A DNA stretch of 64,000 nucleotides from SPCO01 sp964579825 (GTDB lineage: Bacteria; Chloroflexota; Limnocylindria; Limnocylindrales; CSP1-4): NCBI GenBank assembly GCA_964579825.1, contig CAZOHT010000011.1, positions 1 to 64,000 of the forward strand, in the 5' to 3' direction. Positions within the stretch are counted from its first letter, which is position 1. The number at the start of each line of letters is the position of its first letter. Below are positions 54,289 through 61,956 of this stretch, piece after piece. Both the position numbers and the translations under genes were made by a program. The notes under the pieces are model-generated. The model saw only the letters and a list, made by a program, of their open reading frames with translations. It had not been told where the DNA came from and did no database searches.

Positions 54289-54688
54289 GCGATCGGGGCA
54301 CGGCCACCAGGGTCGCGACCAGGTGGTCGAGCTCGGTCTCCGGGTCGTCGCACAGCCCGGTGTGGACGTCCGACGGCTGGATGATCGTGCTGGCCGGCGC
54401 CACGAGCCAGTGGAACCGCTCGGCGAGCTCCAGGCCGGCGATCGGCCCCGCCGTCCGGTCACCCGCGGCGATCCGCTCGATGGCGTCGAGGTGCGGCCGG
54501 ATGGTGCCCGGATCCAGGTCCGGGGCCAGCGCGGCCAGGCGCGCCTCGTCGAGGTGCACACGCGCTCCCAGGAACCGACGCGGCCGGCACAACAGGACGA
54601 TGCCGACGTTGAGGCTCTCGCCCCGCTCCACCCGCGGGACGACCCGGATGATCGCGTACTGGAAGGCGCTACGCGGCGCGGTGGACAC
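54278..54688 (-). CDS. DUF3037 protein
   Basis: 136 residues. FQYAIIRVVPRVERGESLNVGIVL is the DUF3037 signature; the rest is a small alpha/beta domain. Start is GTG 54688, overlapping the upstream HipA-like kinase gene by 20 bp. DUF3037 genes are commonly paired with HipA-like kinases; the biochemical role is unknown. Confidence 0.85.
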   Translation of the reverse strand: MSTAPRSAFQYAIIRVVPRVERGESLNVGIVLLCRPRRFLGARVHLDEARLAALAPDLDPGTIRPHLDAIERIAAGDRTAGPIAGLELAERFHWLVAPASTIIQPSDVHTGLCDDPETELDHLVATLVAVPRSPTT

Positions 54689-55460
54689 GGTCCGCCTCCT
54701 GCGCGAACGGGCGCGGGGCCTCGAGCCGGCGCACCAGGTACCGCACGTACGCCTGCCGCTGCGCGTCCGCGTCGCCGATGACCGGGTCGTCCGGGAGCCA
54801 CAGCTCCGGGATCGCCGCCACGAGTCCCTCCAGCCAGGCCGGATCGATGCGCGATGCGAGACGGGCATCCGCGTCGGCGATGGATCCGGCGAACGGCAGC
54901 AGCACGTGGTCCCGGATGCGCTCGAACGCACCACGCGCGTGGGTCTCGGGATCGCGCCAGGTGTGGTGGATGTACAGGGCGGCGCCATGGTCGATGAGCC
55001 ACGGTCGCTCATGCCACAGCAGCAGGTTCGGGTTGTTCGCCGTGCGATCCGGGTTGGTGATCAGTCCGTCCAGCCAGACGATGTCCGCCGCCACGGCCGG
55101 GTCGATGACCTCGCGGGCGGTGCTGGCCGCCGGATTGAACGTCAAGGCGCCCGGCAGGAAGTCCATGCCGAAGTTCAGGCCGTTGCTGGCGCCGAGCAGG
55201 TCGTGGACCTCCTCGTCGGGCTCGGCGTCACCGAGGGTCGGGTCGACATCCACCGCGACCAGGTCCGGCACGGCCAGGCCGATCGCCCGGGCCAGCTCGC
55301 CGCCCAGCCACTCCGCCACCAACGCCCGCGGACCTTGGCCGGCGCCCCGGAACTTCACCACATACAGGCCGTCGTCGTCGGCTTCCACGAGACCGGGCAG
55401 CGACCCGCCCTCGCGCAGGGGCGTCACGTAGCGCGTGGCCGTCACGGTCCGCATCGTCAT
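54669..55460 (-). CDS. HipA-like kinase
   Basis: 263 residues resembling the HipA kinase fold. YVVKFRGAGQGPRALVAEWL is the ATP-site lysine strand and following helix; LDGLITNPDRTANNPNLL is the catalytic loop and WLIDHGAALY the metal-binding Asp motif. It lacks the N-terminal HipA domain. Overlaps the DUF3037 gene, forming a two-gene unit with a leaderless promoter. HipA proteins phosphorylate translation factors such as GltX; the target here is unknown. Confidence 0.83.
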   Translation of the reverse strand: MTMRTVTATRYVTPLREGGSLPGLVEADDDGLYVVKFRGAGQGPRALVAEWLGGELARAIGLAVPDLVAVDVDPTLGDAEPDEEVHDLLGASNGLNFGMDFLPGALTFNPAASTAREVIDPAVAADIVWLDGLITNPDRTANNPNLLLWHERPWLIDHGAALYIHHTWRDPETHARGAFERIRDHVLLPFAGSIADADARLASRIDPAWLEGLVAAIPELWLPDDPVIGDADAQRQAYVRYLVRRLEAPRPFAQEADRVHRAA

Positions 55461-55466
55461 CGCGAG

Positions 55467-55472
55467 AGCCTA
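55467..55472 (-). promoter_or_regulatory. -10 element, leaderless start of HipA-like gene
   Basis: Minus-strand TAGGCT, 6 nt, ATG at 55460. Confidence 0.55.
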
Positions 55473-55544
55473 GCGCACGCGTGCGCGCCCGTCGGCCCGT
55501 GCACATCCGCACGGACCGGCAAGCAGCATCCGAGCGGATGCGAT

Positions 55545-55550
55545 TACGCT
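55545..55550 (+). promoter_or_regulatory. -10 element, leaderless start of desaturase gene
   Basis: TACGCT, 6 nt, ATG at 55557. Confidence 0.5.
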
Positions 55551-55556
55551 TCGCGC

Positions 55557-56495
55557 ATGACCGACTTCGACCCTGGTTACGATGAGCGCTCGCTCCTGCA
55601 CGAGCTGGAGCCCGAGGCCGGGCGGTTGTACGACCGGCACGCCAGGGTCGCGGTGGAATGGTTCCCCCACGACTTCATCCCGTATCGGCTCGGCCGCGAC
55701 TTCGACAAGGAGCCGTGGACCCCGGATCAGCCCCGGCTGACGGGCGTCGCCCAGACCGCGTTCGAGATCGGGCTGCTGACCGAGGACAACCTGCCGAGCT
55801 ACCACCGGCTCATCCACGGGATGTTCGGCCGCGGCGATGGCGCGTGGATCAACTGGGTCGGGCGCTGGACCGCGGAGGAGGGTCGTCACGCGATCGTGCT
55901 CCGCGACTACCTGACGGTCACCCGCAACATCGACCCGATCCTGCTCGAACGGGGCCGCATGACCCAGCTCCAGCAGGGCTACGACCACGACGCGCCGGAC
56001 ACCCTGCACGGGCTGGCATACGTCGCGTTCCAGGAGCTCGCGACCCGTATCGCGCACCGGAACACGGGGCGCTACTCGGACGACCCGGTCGCGGACAAGA
56101 TCATGGTCCGCATCGCCGCCGACGAGAACCTGCACATGGTGTTCTACCGCGACATCCTCGCGGCCGCCATCAAGATCGAACCGTCGGCCGCGGTGTGCGC
56201 GATCGTCGACGAGGTCCTGGCATTCCAGATGCCGGGGGCCGGGATCCCCAACTTCATCCGCAAGGCCGCCCAGATCGCGAAGGCCGGGATCTACGACATC
56301 CGGGTCCACCGCGAGGACGTCCTGATGCCGATCATCAAGTACTGGGGCATCTTCGAGCTTGAGGGCCTCAACGCGGCCGCCGAGGCCGCCCGCAAGCGCC
56401 TGGCCGAGCATCTCGAGCAGCTCGATGTCGCCGCGAAGAAGTTCGAAGAGCGCCTCGCGACCTCGACCATCCCGCGGATCGTCTCCGCCGGCTAG
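55557..56495 (+). CDS. Acyl-ACP desaturase (soluble di-iron)
   Basis: 312-residue ferritin-like desaturase introducing a double bond into acyl-ACP. All six iron ligands are present: E76, E108 and H111 (EEGRH), E160, E190 and H193 (DENLH), matching plant stearoyl-ACP desaturase and mycobacterial DesA. Soluble; needs ferredoxin and O2. ATG 55557 is placed by the leaderless promoter; the frame is open far upstream only as antisense of the HipA/DUF3037 genes. Confidence 0.92.
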   Translation: MTDFDPGYDERSLLHELEPEAGRLYDRHARVAVEWFPHDFIPYRLGRDFDKEPWTPDQPRLTGVAQTAFEIGLLTEDNLPSYHRLIHGMFGRGDGAWINWVGRWTAEEGRHAIVLRDYLTVTRNIDPILLERGRMTQLQQGYDHDAPDTLHGLAYVAFQELATRIAHRNTGRYSDDPVADKIMVRIAADENLHMVFYRDILAAAIKIEPSAAVCAIVDEVLAFQMPGAGIPNFIRKAAQIAKAGIYDIRVHREDVLMPIIKYWGIFELEGLNAAAEAARKRLAEHLEQLDVAAKKFEERLATSTIPRIVSAG

Positions 56496-56514
56496 GTCCG
56501 GGTTCCGCGCTCCC

Positions 56515-57360
56515 TCAGCTCGTGGTGGTCGTGCCGCCGTCGCGCAGGAAGCGCTCGATCTCCTCGATGAGGTCGTCGCCGGCGGGCAGGCGTTCCTCGT
56601 CCACCATCGACTCGAGGCGCTCGACATAGGCGCGTGTCGTCGCGTCGCCGGCGGCCAGCGAATCCAGGTGCGAGCGCAGCTGGCGGGTCTCGTCGGGCAG
56701 GTCGCCCTCGGGCAGATCCAGGCCCAGGTGGCGGCCGAGCGCCCGGAGTAGCTCCAGCGCCGCGCCGGGATACGGCCCGGACACGTAGTGCGGGACCTGG
56801 GCGAAGTAGCCGAGTGCGGGGACGCCTGCCCGCGAGACCTCGAGCTCCAGCACGGACACGAGCGCGGATGGCACCCGCAGACGCCCGAGTGGCCCGGGCC
56901 GGATCCCGCCGCGGAGCAGGCCGGGCTCGCTGGCCGTGCCCAGGATCGGCACGGAACGGGTATGGGGCACGGCCGCGGGGATGGCGCCCAGGCTGATCCA
57001 CTCGACGACGCCCAGCTGGCGGACCAGGTCCACGATGGCGTCCGCGAACTCGCGCCAGCGGTAGTCGGGTTCGGCGCCGGTCAGGATGAGCAGGTCGCGC
57101 TCGCCGACCCGAGTCCCGCGCAGGACCAGCTCCGGCCAGACGATCTCGGTCAGGCGGCCGTCGAGGATGTCGAGCGTCGGCCGTCGGGCCCGATAGTCGA
57201 ACAGGCGATCCGCCTCGAAGCGCGCGACGATGCGCGCATCCGTCACCAGGGTCCCGAGCGCGGTCGTCGCCGCCGACCCTGAATCGACCCAACCATCGAA
57301 TGCCGCCACGAGGCTGGGGGCGATGAGGTCGTGGGGTTCGTCGAGGCGGTAGAGACTCAC
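56515..57360 (-). CDS. PAC2-family protein
   Basis: 281 residues of the PAC2 (proteasome-assembly-chaperone-like) family: FDGWVDSGSAATTAL at the N terminus, VGERDLLILTGAEPDYRW and YVSGPYPGAALELLRALG downstream. Bacterial members often accompany proteasome or carboxylate-amine ligase genes; none is here. GTG start by the leaderless pattern. Confidence 0.87.
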   Translation of the reverse strand: MSLYRLDEPHDLIAPSLVAAFDGWVDSGSAATTALGTLVTDARIVARFEADRLFDYRARRPTLDILDGRLTEIVWPELVLRGTRVGERDLLILTGAEPDYRWREFADAIVDLVRQLGVVEWISLGAIPAAVPHTRSVPILGTASEPGLLRGGIRPGPLGRLRVPSALVSVLELEVSRAGVPALGYFAQVPHYVSGPYPGAALELLRALGRHLGLDLPEGDLPDETRQLRSHLDSLAAGDATTRAYVERLESMVDEERLPAGDDLIEEIERFLRDGGTTTTS

Positions 57361-57366
57361 GTCCCA

Positions 57367-57372
57367 AGGATA
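57367..57372 (-). promoter_or_regulatory. -10 element, leaderless start of PAC2 gene
   Basis: Minus-strand TATCCT, 6 nt, GTG at 57360. Confidence 0.55.
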
Positions 57373-57435
57373 GGCGACGGCGGCTACACTCCCCGGACAC
57401 GCGCGCCACACATCGGCGCGACGAAAGGACGGAAC

Positions 57436-57699
57436 GTGGCGAAGCACTCCAAGTACGAGAAGGCTCGGCGGACCGCCGAGACCGAGCGCGTCAAGCAGAT
57501 CGAAGCCGCCTGGATCGGCAGCCTCACGCCGGCTGCGGCCAAGGCCTTCAACGAATCCGTCGCGGCCGCCCGCGCTCGCGGGCCCGAGGAGAAGCGACCG
57601 GACATGGCTCCGGGGACCGCCCCGCGACCGCCGCGCCCCGGCCACGAGCCGAAGGCCCCCAAGGAAGAGCGCCCGCGCCGGTCCTCCAACCGCGACTGA
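57436..57699 (+). CDS. Small basic protein of unknown function
   Basis: 87 residues, Lys/Arg-rich: AKHSKYEKARRTAETERVK followed by a short helical middle and a Pro/Arg tail. No recognised domain; could bind nucleic acid. GTG start after AAAGGA; a TACACT -10 lies about 48 nt upstream. First of a three-gene group with the SRPBCC and PPOX genes. Confidence 0.6.
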   Translation: MAKHSKYEKARRTAETERVKQIEAAWIGSLTPAAAKAFNESVAAARARGPEEKRPDMAPGTAPRPPRPGHEPKAPKEERPRRSSNRD

Positions 57700-57714
57700 T
57701 CCCGCGGGGACAGC

Positions 57715-58317
57715 GTGGCCTCCAACGAGTACCACTACATCACGACGTGGCGGATCGCCGCCACGCCCGAGGAGATCACGGACGTCCTGTCCGACGCGCC
57801 CGACCTCGCCCGCTGGTGGCCATCCGTCTATCTGGCCGTTACGGTCGCTGAGCCGGGCGATGCCACGGGCGTCGGGCGGGTGGTGTCGCTGTGGACGAAG
57901 GGGTTCCTGCCGTACACGCTGCGGTGGCGGTTCAGGATCACCCGCTCCGACCCGCCGCGCGGGTTCGAGCTCGAGGCGATCGGCGACTTCGACGGTCGCG
58001 GGATCTGGCGGCTGACGCCGCTTGCCGGTCCCGACGCGCCGAGCGGTGCCCTCACCGAGGTCACGTACGACTGGCTGGTCATCGCCCAGAAGGGGATCCT
58101 CAAGCGCTTGTCGTTCGCGATGAAGCCGATGTTCGGGGCGAACCACCACTGGGCGATGCGTCGTGGCGAGGAGAGCCTGAAGCTCGAACTGGCGCGCCGC
58201 CATGCGGCCGCCGACCCGACCATCCGGGACGTGCTGCCACAGCCACCCGGTCCGACATTCCCGCACAGCATCGGGTGGATCCGCCGGCGCGGTGCGGGTC
58301 CGACGGGACCGGGATGA
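57715..58317 (+). CDS. SRPBCC-family (START-like) ligand-binding protein
   Basis: 200 residues with the helix-grip pattern of the SRPBCC superfamily (polyketide cyclase / Bet v1-like): ITTWRIAATPEEITDVLSD at the N terminus, a long C-terminal helix around GANHHWAMRRGEESL. Hydrophobic ligand or enzymatic role unknown. GTG start; its stop overlaps the next start by 4 bp (ATGA). Confidence 0.82.
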   Translation: MASNEYHYITTWRIAATPEEITDVLSDAPDLARWWPSVYLAVTVAEPGDATGVGRVVSLWTKGFLPYTLRWRFRITRSDPPRGFELEAIGDFDGRGIWRLTPLAGPDAPSGALTEVTYDWLVIAQKGILKRLSFAMKPMFGANHHWAMRRGEESLKLELARRHAAADPTIRDVLPQPPGPTFPHSIGWIRRRGAGPTGPG

Positions 58318-58739
58318 GCCGGATCACCGGTATGACCGAGCCGATCCGTCGGTTCATCGCGACGGGTCCGATCGCGCACGTCGTCACGCTTGACGCGGAT
58401 GGCGGACCGCAGGTCTCGCTGGCGTGGGTCGGCATCGAGGGCGACGAGATCGTCATCGGGACGCTCAACGACCAGGCCAAGCTGCGCAACCTGCGTCGGG
58501 ATCCGCGGATCGCCGTGTCGTTCCAGGCGCCCGGGCGGAACGCGTACGACCTCGACAACTACCTCGTCCTGCGCGGGACCGCGCGTGTGACGGAGGGTGG
58601 GGCCGCGCAGCTCCTGCACGACCTGGCCCAGATCTACATCGGGCCCGGGACACGCTTCCCGCCGATGCCCGATCCGCCACCCGGCTTCGTCATCCGGGTC
58701 ACGGTCGCGAAGGTGGCCGGCAACGGCGACTGGGGCTAG
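58314..58739 (+). CDS. PPOX-class flavin/F420-dependent oxidoreductase
   Basis: 141-residue split-barrel protein. FIATGPIAHVVTLDADGGPQVS and LRNLRRDPRIAVSFQAPG are the PNPOx-like cofactor-binding strands; the size and pattern match the Rv1155/F420-dependent group. Substrate unknown. Co-translated with the SRPBCC gene. Confidence 0.87.
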   Translation: MSRITGMTEPIRRFIATGPIAHVVTLDADGGPQVSLAWVGIEGDEIVIGTLNDQAKLRNLRRDPRIAVSFQAPGRNAYDLDNYLVLRGTARVTEGGAAQLLHDLAQIYIGPGTRFPPMPDPPPGFVIRVTVAKVAGNGDWG

Positions 58740-58905
58740 CCGGGCCGCGCTGACCCGGAGCGGACGGCGAAGATCGAACGTCGCACGACCCGGTGGCAGT
58801 CATACAGGTCGACACCGGTCGACCGACCGGCGCACAGGTCGGCCGGCGCATCGAGGGTCACGACGATCACGCCGAGCCCGTCAAGCTCACGTCAGGAGGG
58901 GAGCC

Positions 58906-59685
58906 GTGCACAGGCGAGCGTCAAGCGTGGTTCGGATCGCAGCGCCCATCGTCGGTCTGGCCATCGTCACCGCAGGGTGCGCCGCGACGCCACCGGGATC
59001 CGGGTCGAGCGCCGGGACGACTCCAGCGAGCGTCACCCCGAGTGCCGCGATCGCGACACCGGTCCCGAGTGGGGTGCCCGACCCGTTGCCCATCTCACAG
59101 GCCGCATTGACGCCAGGCTCATACCTCATCGACATGGACAACGTCACGGCGGGATCAGGCGTCCCGGACGCCATGATCACCGTGCCCGACGGCTGGTCGA
59201 GCATCGACGGCTGGGGCGTCAACCTGGGCGGCGAGGATGAGGCTGAGTGGGCCGGGATCACCTTCTGGTCGGTCGATGAGGTCTACGCGCACCCGTGCCA
59301 GTGGGACGTTCCGTTGCTGGATCCCGCTCCCACGGTCGACGGTCTGGCTTCGGCCCTCGCCGCGGTGCCCCTGCGCGAGGCGACGACTCCGGTCGACGTC
59401 ACCCTGGACGGCTACCGCGGCAAGCGGCTCGACTGGTCGGTCCCGGCCGACATGGACTTCTCCACGTGCGATGCGGACAGCGAAGGCACGGGCTTCTTCA
59501 GCTGGACCGGATCAGGCGCGGCCAGCCTCCGGTATCAGCAGGGCCCGGGTCAGGTGGATCGGCTCTGGATCCTGGATGTCGGCGGCACCCGTCTGGTCAT
59601 CGATGCCATGTCCATGCCGGGCACCAGCGATGCCACCATCGCCGAGATGGTCGGGATCGTGGAATCCATCGACTTCCAGCCGTAG
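58906..59685 (+). CDS. Secreted lipoprotein of unknown function
   Basis: 259 residues. Signal peptide with lipobox AIVTAGC (Cys about residue 25), then a Ser/Thr/Pro linker and a beta-rich domain (VPDGWSSIDGWGVNL ... VIDAMSMPGTSDATIAEM). GTG start behind GGAGGGG. The repeated pattern of short beta segments ending at a helix resembles other Chloroflexota/actinobacterial secreted domains; no named family recognised. Confidence 0.75.
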   Translation: MHRRASSVVRIAAPIVGLAIVTAGCAATPPGSGSSAGTTPASVTPSAAIATPVPSGVPDPLPISQAALTPGSYLIDMDNVTAGSGVPDAMITVPDGWSSIDGWGVNLGGEDEAEWAGITFWSVDEVYAHPCQWDVPLLDPAPTVDGLASALAAVPLREATTPVDVTLDGYRGKRLDWSVPADMDFSTCDADSEGTGFFSWTGSGAASLRYQQGPGQVDRLWILDVGGTRLVIDAMSMPGTSDATIAEMVGIVESIDFQP

Positions 59686-59708
59686 GCCTACCAGCCCCGA
59701 GAATCGAT

Positions 59709-59737
59709 CGACCCGGGTCGACTGACGACCCGGGTCG
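59709..59737. terminator. 12-bp palindromic hairpin (terminator)
   Basis: Two copies of the self-complementary CGACCCGGGTCG (59709-59720, 59726-59737) separated by 5 nt form a long stem between convergent genes. Confidence 0.6.
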
Positions 59738-59753
59738 GGATCACGCTGGTTCG

Positions 59754-59774
59754 GTGGGCTGACGGTCAGCCCAC
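59754..59774. terminator. 10-bp hairpin (terminator)
   Basis: GTGGGCTGAC (59754-59763) and GTCAGCCCAC (59765-59774), one-base nominal gap. Second strong stem between the convergent lipoprotein and zinc-ribbon genes. Confidence 0.6.
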
Positions 59775-59790
59775 GCCGAGAGGATGAAGG

Positions 59791-60156
59791 TCAGCCGCGC
59801 TGGCTGCGGAAGCAGTCGGAGCAGTAGACCGGCTTGCCGCTGGTCGGGCGGAACGGGACCTGGGCTTCTTTGCCGCAGGACGAGCAGGTCGCGGAGAACA
59901 TCTCGCGCGGGGCGCGCTCGCCGCCGTAGCTGCTGCCGCCGTAGCTGCCGGCACCGCTGGAATATCCACCGGAGCTGTAGCCACCCGAGCTATAGCCGCC
60001 GCCGTCCGCATTGCGGGCGGCCTTGCGGCTGGCCCGGCAGGACGCGCATCGGCGAGGCTCCGTGAAGCCACGCTGAGCGTAGAAGTCCTGCTCGGAAGCG
60101 GTGAAGACGAACTCCTGCCCACAGTCCGAACAGGTCAGATTCTTGTCGTTGTACAC
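59791..60156 (-). CDS. Double zinc-ribbon protein with Gly-Tyr-Ser repeat linker
   Basis: 121 residues: N-terminal ribbon (CSDCGQEF ... CASC), a flexible Gly/Tyr/Ser linker with three GYSSG units, and a C-terminal ribbon (CSSCGKEAQVPFRP ... CSDC). The second ribbon resembles the CxxC-type zinc ribbons found near ribosome or RNA factors. GTG start. Its Shine-Dalgarno sequence is buried in the leader stem at 60167-60224, so translation is probably regulated. Confidence 0.8.
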   Translation of the reverse strand: MYNDKNLTCSDCGQEFVFTASEQDFYAQRGFTEPRRCASCRASRKAARNADGGGYSSGGYSSGGYSSGAGSYGGSSYGGERAPREMFSATCSSCGKEAQVPFRPTSGKPVYCSDCFRSQRG

Positions 60157-60166
60157 GAAAACGAAA

Positions 60167-60224
60167 ACTCCTCTCGATAGCCGGCGCGATCCCTTCGGGT
60201 TCTCGCGTCAGTCGTGAGAGGAGT
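60167..60224 (-). promoter_or_regulatory. Shine-Dalgarno-sequestering stem in leader of zinc-ribbon gene
   Basis: Reading the minus strand, ACTCCTCTC (60224-60216) pairs with GAGAGGAGT (60175-60167), a 9-bp stem that contains the Shine-Dalgarno sequence. Inside, CGCGA/TCGCG and CCC-GAA-GGG stems stack. TTTTCGTTTT follows, so it could also act as an intrinsic terminator. RNA thermometer, riboswitch or protein-binding leader are alternatives. Confidence 0.65.
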
Positions 60225-60253
60225 CCGAGTTGCGTCGAGCTACGTTGTTCATG

Positions 60254-60275
60254 TCCACGGACTCGTTTCCGTGGA
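60254..60275. other. 8-bp hairpin in intergenic region
   Basis: TCCACGGA (60254-60261) and TCCGTGGA (60268-60275) with a 6-nt loop, between the secreted-protein stop and the zinc-ribbon leader. May end the upstream transcript or belong to the leader. Confidence 0.45.
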
Positions 60276-60391
60276 TCGGTGCGAAGGATACGCCCTCGCT
60301 CGCGATCTGCATAGCCCCTCGTTGCGATGAGGTTGCGGAGCGGCCGGACCCATCGCCCGCCCGCTCCGCGGGATCGTGTCGTTCGGTGCCG

Positions 60392-60949
60392 CTAGCGGCG
60401 CCACACCGCGAACGGGTTCTGCAGCGGGTGCTTGCCATCGTGGCCGATCCAGATGCGGCCGACCGGCAGCTTGACCCCGTTCATCGCGCCGCTGAACACG
60501 AGCTTCTTGGCGCAGGCGGTCTTGAAGTCGAAGCCGTCGAGGTAGCCGTAGTTCGCGAACCGGTAGGTCAGCACGAGCTTGTCGGCGCTGAGCGTCAGCG
60601 AGTCGCTGGCCTCGAGCCGGTATGGCGTCACCGTGATCGGCGTGGTCGAGTAGATCCGGCCCGTGAAGATCACCTTGGCGGCACCCCCATGGGTGGCGCG
60701 CAGGTGCCAGCCGGTCGAGTTGTGCCAGATGTAGTTCCCGGCGCGGCCGCCCGCCTTGAGCATGGTCGGCATGCCCTGGACGGTCGCGGGCCAGCGCGTC
60801 TCGTTGCACGCCGTGGACGTCGTCGTGGTGGCCGCGGTGGTGGTCGCGGGGCCCGCCGCGAACATGGCGGCTGGGACGACCAGGCTGGCGCTCATGGCGC
60901 TGATCGTGAGCAGGCCCGTGAGGCCCAGGCGTCGGATGCGGTACCGCAA
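60392..60949 (-). CDS. Secreted protein of unknown function
   Basis: 185 residues with an N-terminal signal peptide (LTGLLTISAMSASLVVPAAMFA) and a Thr-rich stretch after it. The mature part is beta-rich with two cysteines and no recognised family. Start is TTG 60949 behind GGAAGGAGC, nearly the same ribosome-binding site as the transglycosylase gene at 37146. Confidence 0.7.
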   Translation of the reverse strand: MRYRIRRLGLTGLLTISAMSASLVVPAAMFAAGPATTTAATTTTSTACNETRWPATVQGMPTMLKAGGRAGNYIWHNSTGWHLRATHGGAAKVIFTGRIYSTTPITVTPYRLEASDSLTLSADKLVLTYRFANYGYLDGFDFKTACAKKLVFSGAMNGVKLPVGRIWIGHDGKHPLQNPFAVWRR

Positions 60950-61075
60950 ATCGAGCTCCTTCCTGCCGGAACCCCGCGGTGAGCACGGGGACGGTCTAGG
61001 GGTTGACTCGCGCAGCGTGCCGCAGCGGCCGTGAAGAAGGGATGAAGGCGACCCGAACGGCGTTCGTGGCGCGGG

Positions 61076-61879
61076 TCACGTCACGGGTCGCTGCAGCTCC
61101 GTCACGAAGTCGGCGTCGTGCTCGACGAGATACTCCGGCGCCAGGCGCAGGTCGGCCTCGGCGCCGAACTGCAGGTACAGGATCCGGAGCGGGCCGGCCA
61201 CCGTCAGGCCGGCGGCGGCGATCCAGTCGTCGAGGGCGAGGCGGGCGGGCTCGAGCGCCTCATACGACCCGCGCACCAGGATCGTCGCGGCGCGCACGCG
61301 CGGGAGGCGTCGGCTCGCGATCGACGCCGTGGGCTCCAGTCGACCATGGATCGGGACGAACACCTCCGTCCGCGACCGGCCGCTCGCCGACGCATCGGCG
61401 ATGGCGCCCGGTGGCCTGGCCCGTCGGCGGCCGGCGTCCCGGACGTACGCCTCGAGCTCGTAGAACGCGCGCCCGACGTCGCCATCGCGGACGTCCATCG
61501 CTGCGACCAGCTCGCTCTCGATGGCCCGTACGACCACATCCGGGTGCCCGGCCGCGCCGGCCATCGCCACGTCGATGTCCAAGGCGGCGAGACGACGGTC
61601 GACCTCGCGCCGCTCCGCTTCGAGCGCCACGCGGCGCGCCTCCAGGATGACCGCCAGGTCCGCCCCGCCCGACATGATGCGTCGGATCTCGGCCAGCCCG
61701 ACGCCAAGGTCGCGCAACGCCACGATCCGGCGGATCTCCGGCAGCTGGGCAGGGGAGTAGCTGCGGTACCCGGTCAGCTCGTCCACCCACACGGGACGGA
61801 AGATCCCGAGGCGGTCGTAGTCGCGCAGCATCTTGGGCGACACGCCACTCAGGCTGGCGAATCGGGCGATCCGGAACAC
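61076..61879 (-). CDS. MerR-family regulator with GyrI-like effector domain
   Basis: 267 residues. IARFASLSGVSPKMLRDYDRLGIFRPVWVDELTGYRSY is a MerR winged helix; a coiled-coil dimer helix follows; the C-terminal ~120 residues resemble the GyrI/SOUL-like multidrug-binding domain, so it may respond to organic compounds. GTG start leaderless. It is divergent from the LLM oxidoreductase and probably controls the shared region. Confidence 0.85.
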   Translation of the reverse strand: MFRIARFASLSGVSPKMLRDYDRLGIFRPVWVDELTGYRSYSPAQLPEIRRIVALRDLGVGLAEIRRIMSGGADLAVILEARRVALEAERREVDRRLAALDIDVAMAGAAGHPDVVVRAIESELVAAMDVRDGDVGRAFYELEAYVRDAGRRRARPPGAIADASASGRSRTEVFVPIHGRLEPTASIASRRLPRVRAATILVRGSYEALEPARLALDDWIAAAGLTVAGPLRILYLQFGAEADLRLAPEYLVEHDADFVTELQRPVT

Positions 61880-61885
61880 GGCGCG

Positions 61886-61891
61886 ATGATA
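61886..61891 (-). promoter_or_regulatory. -10 element, leaderless start of merR gene
   Basis: Minus-strand TATCAT, 6 nt, GTG at 61879; a TTCACC -35 lies 19 nt upstream, the long spacer typical of MerR-activated promoters. Confidence 0.5.
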
Positions 61892-61893
61892 CC

Positions 61894-61920
61894 CCTTGAC
61901 CTTGACCAAGGGTGAAGGTC
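61894..61920. promoter_or_regulatory. MerR-type operator dyad
   Basis: CCTTG (61894-61898)/CAAGG (61907-61911) and GACCTT (61898-61903)/AAGGTC (61915-61920) are overlapping inverted repeats within the 19-bp promoter spacer. This resembles MerR/CueR-type operators. Confidence 0.5.
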
Positions 61921-61956
61921 GAGGATGGCACGGACCGTCCACACCAGGAGGAACCC

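Larger units (their letters stand above)
60157..60391 (-). other. Structured leader and intergenic region of zinc-ribbon gene
   Basis: 235 bp without coding sequence, containing the hairpins listed separately. The minus strand is the sense strand for the zinc-ribbon gene. Confidence 0.5.
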
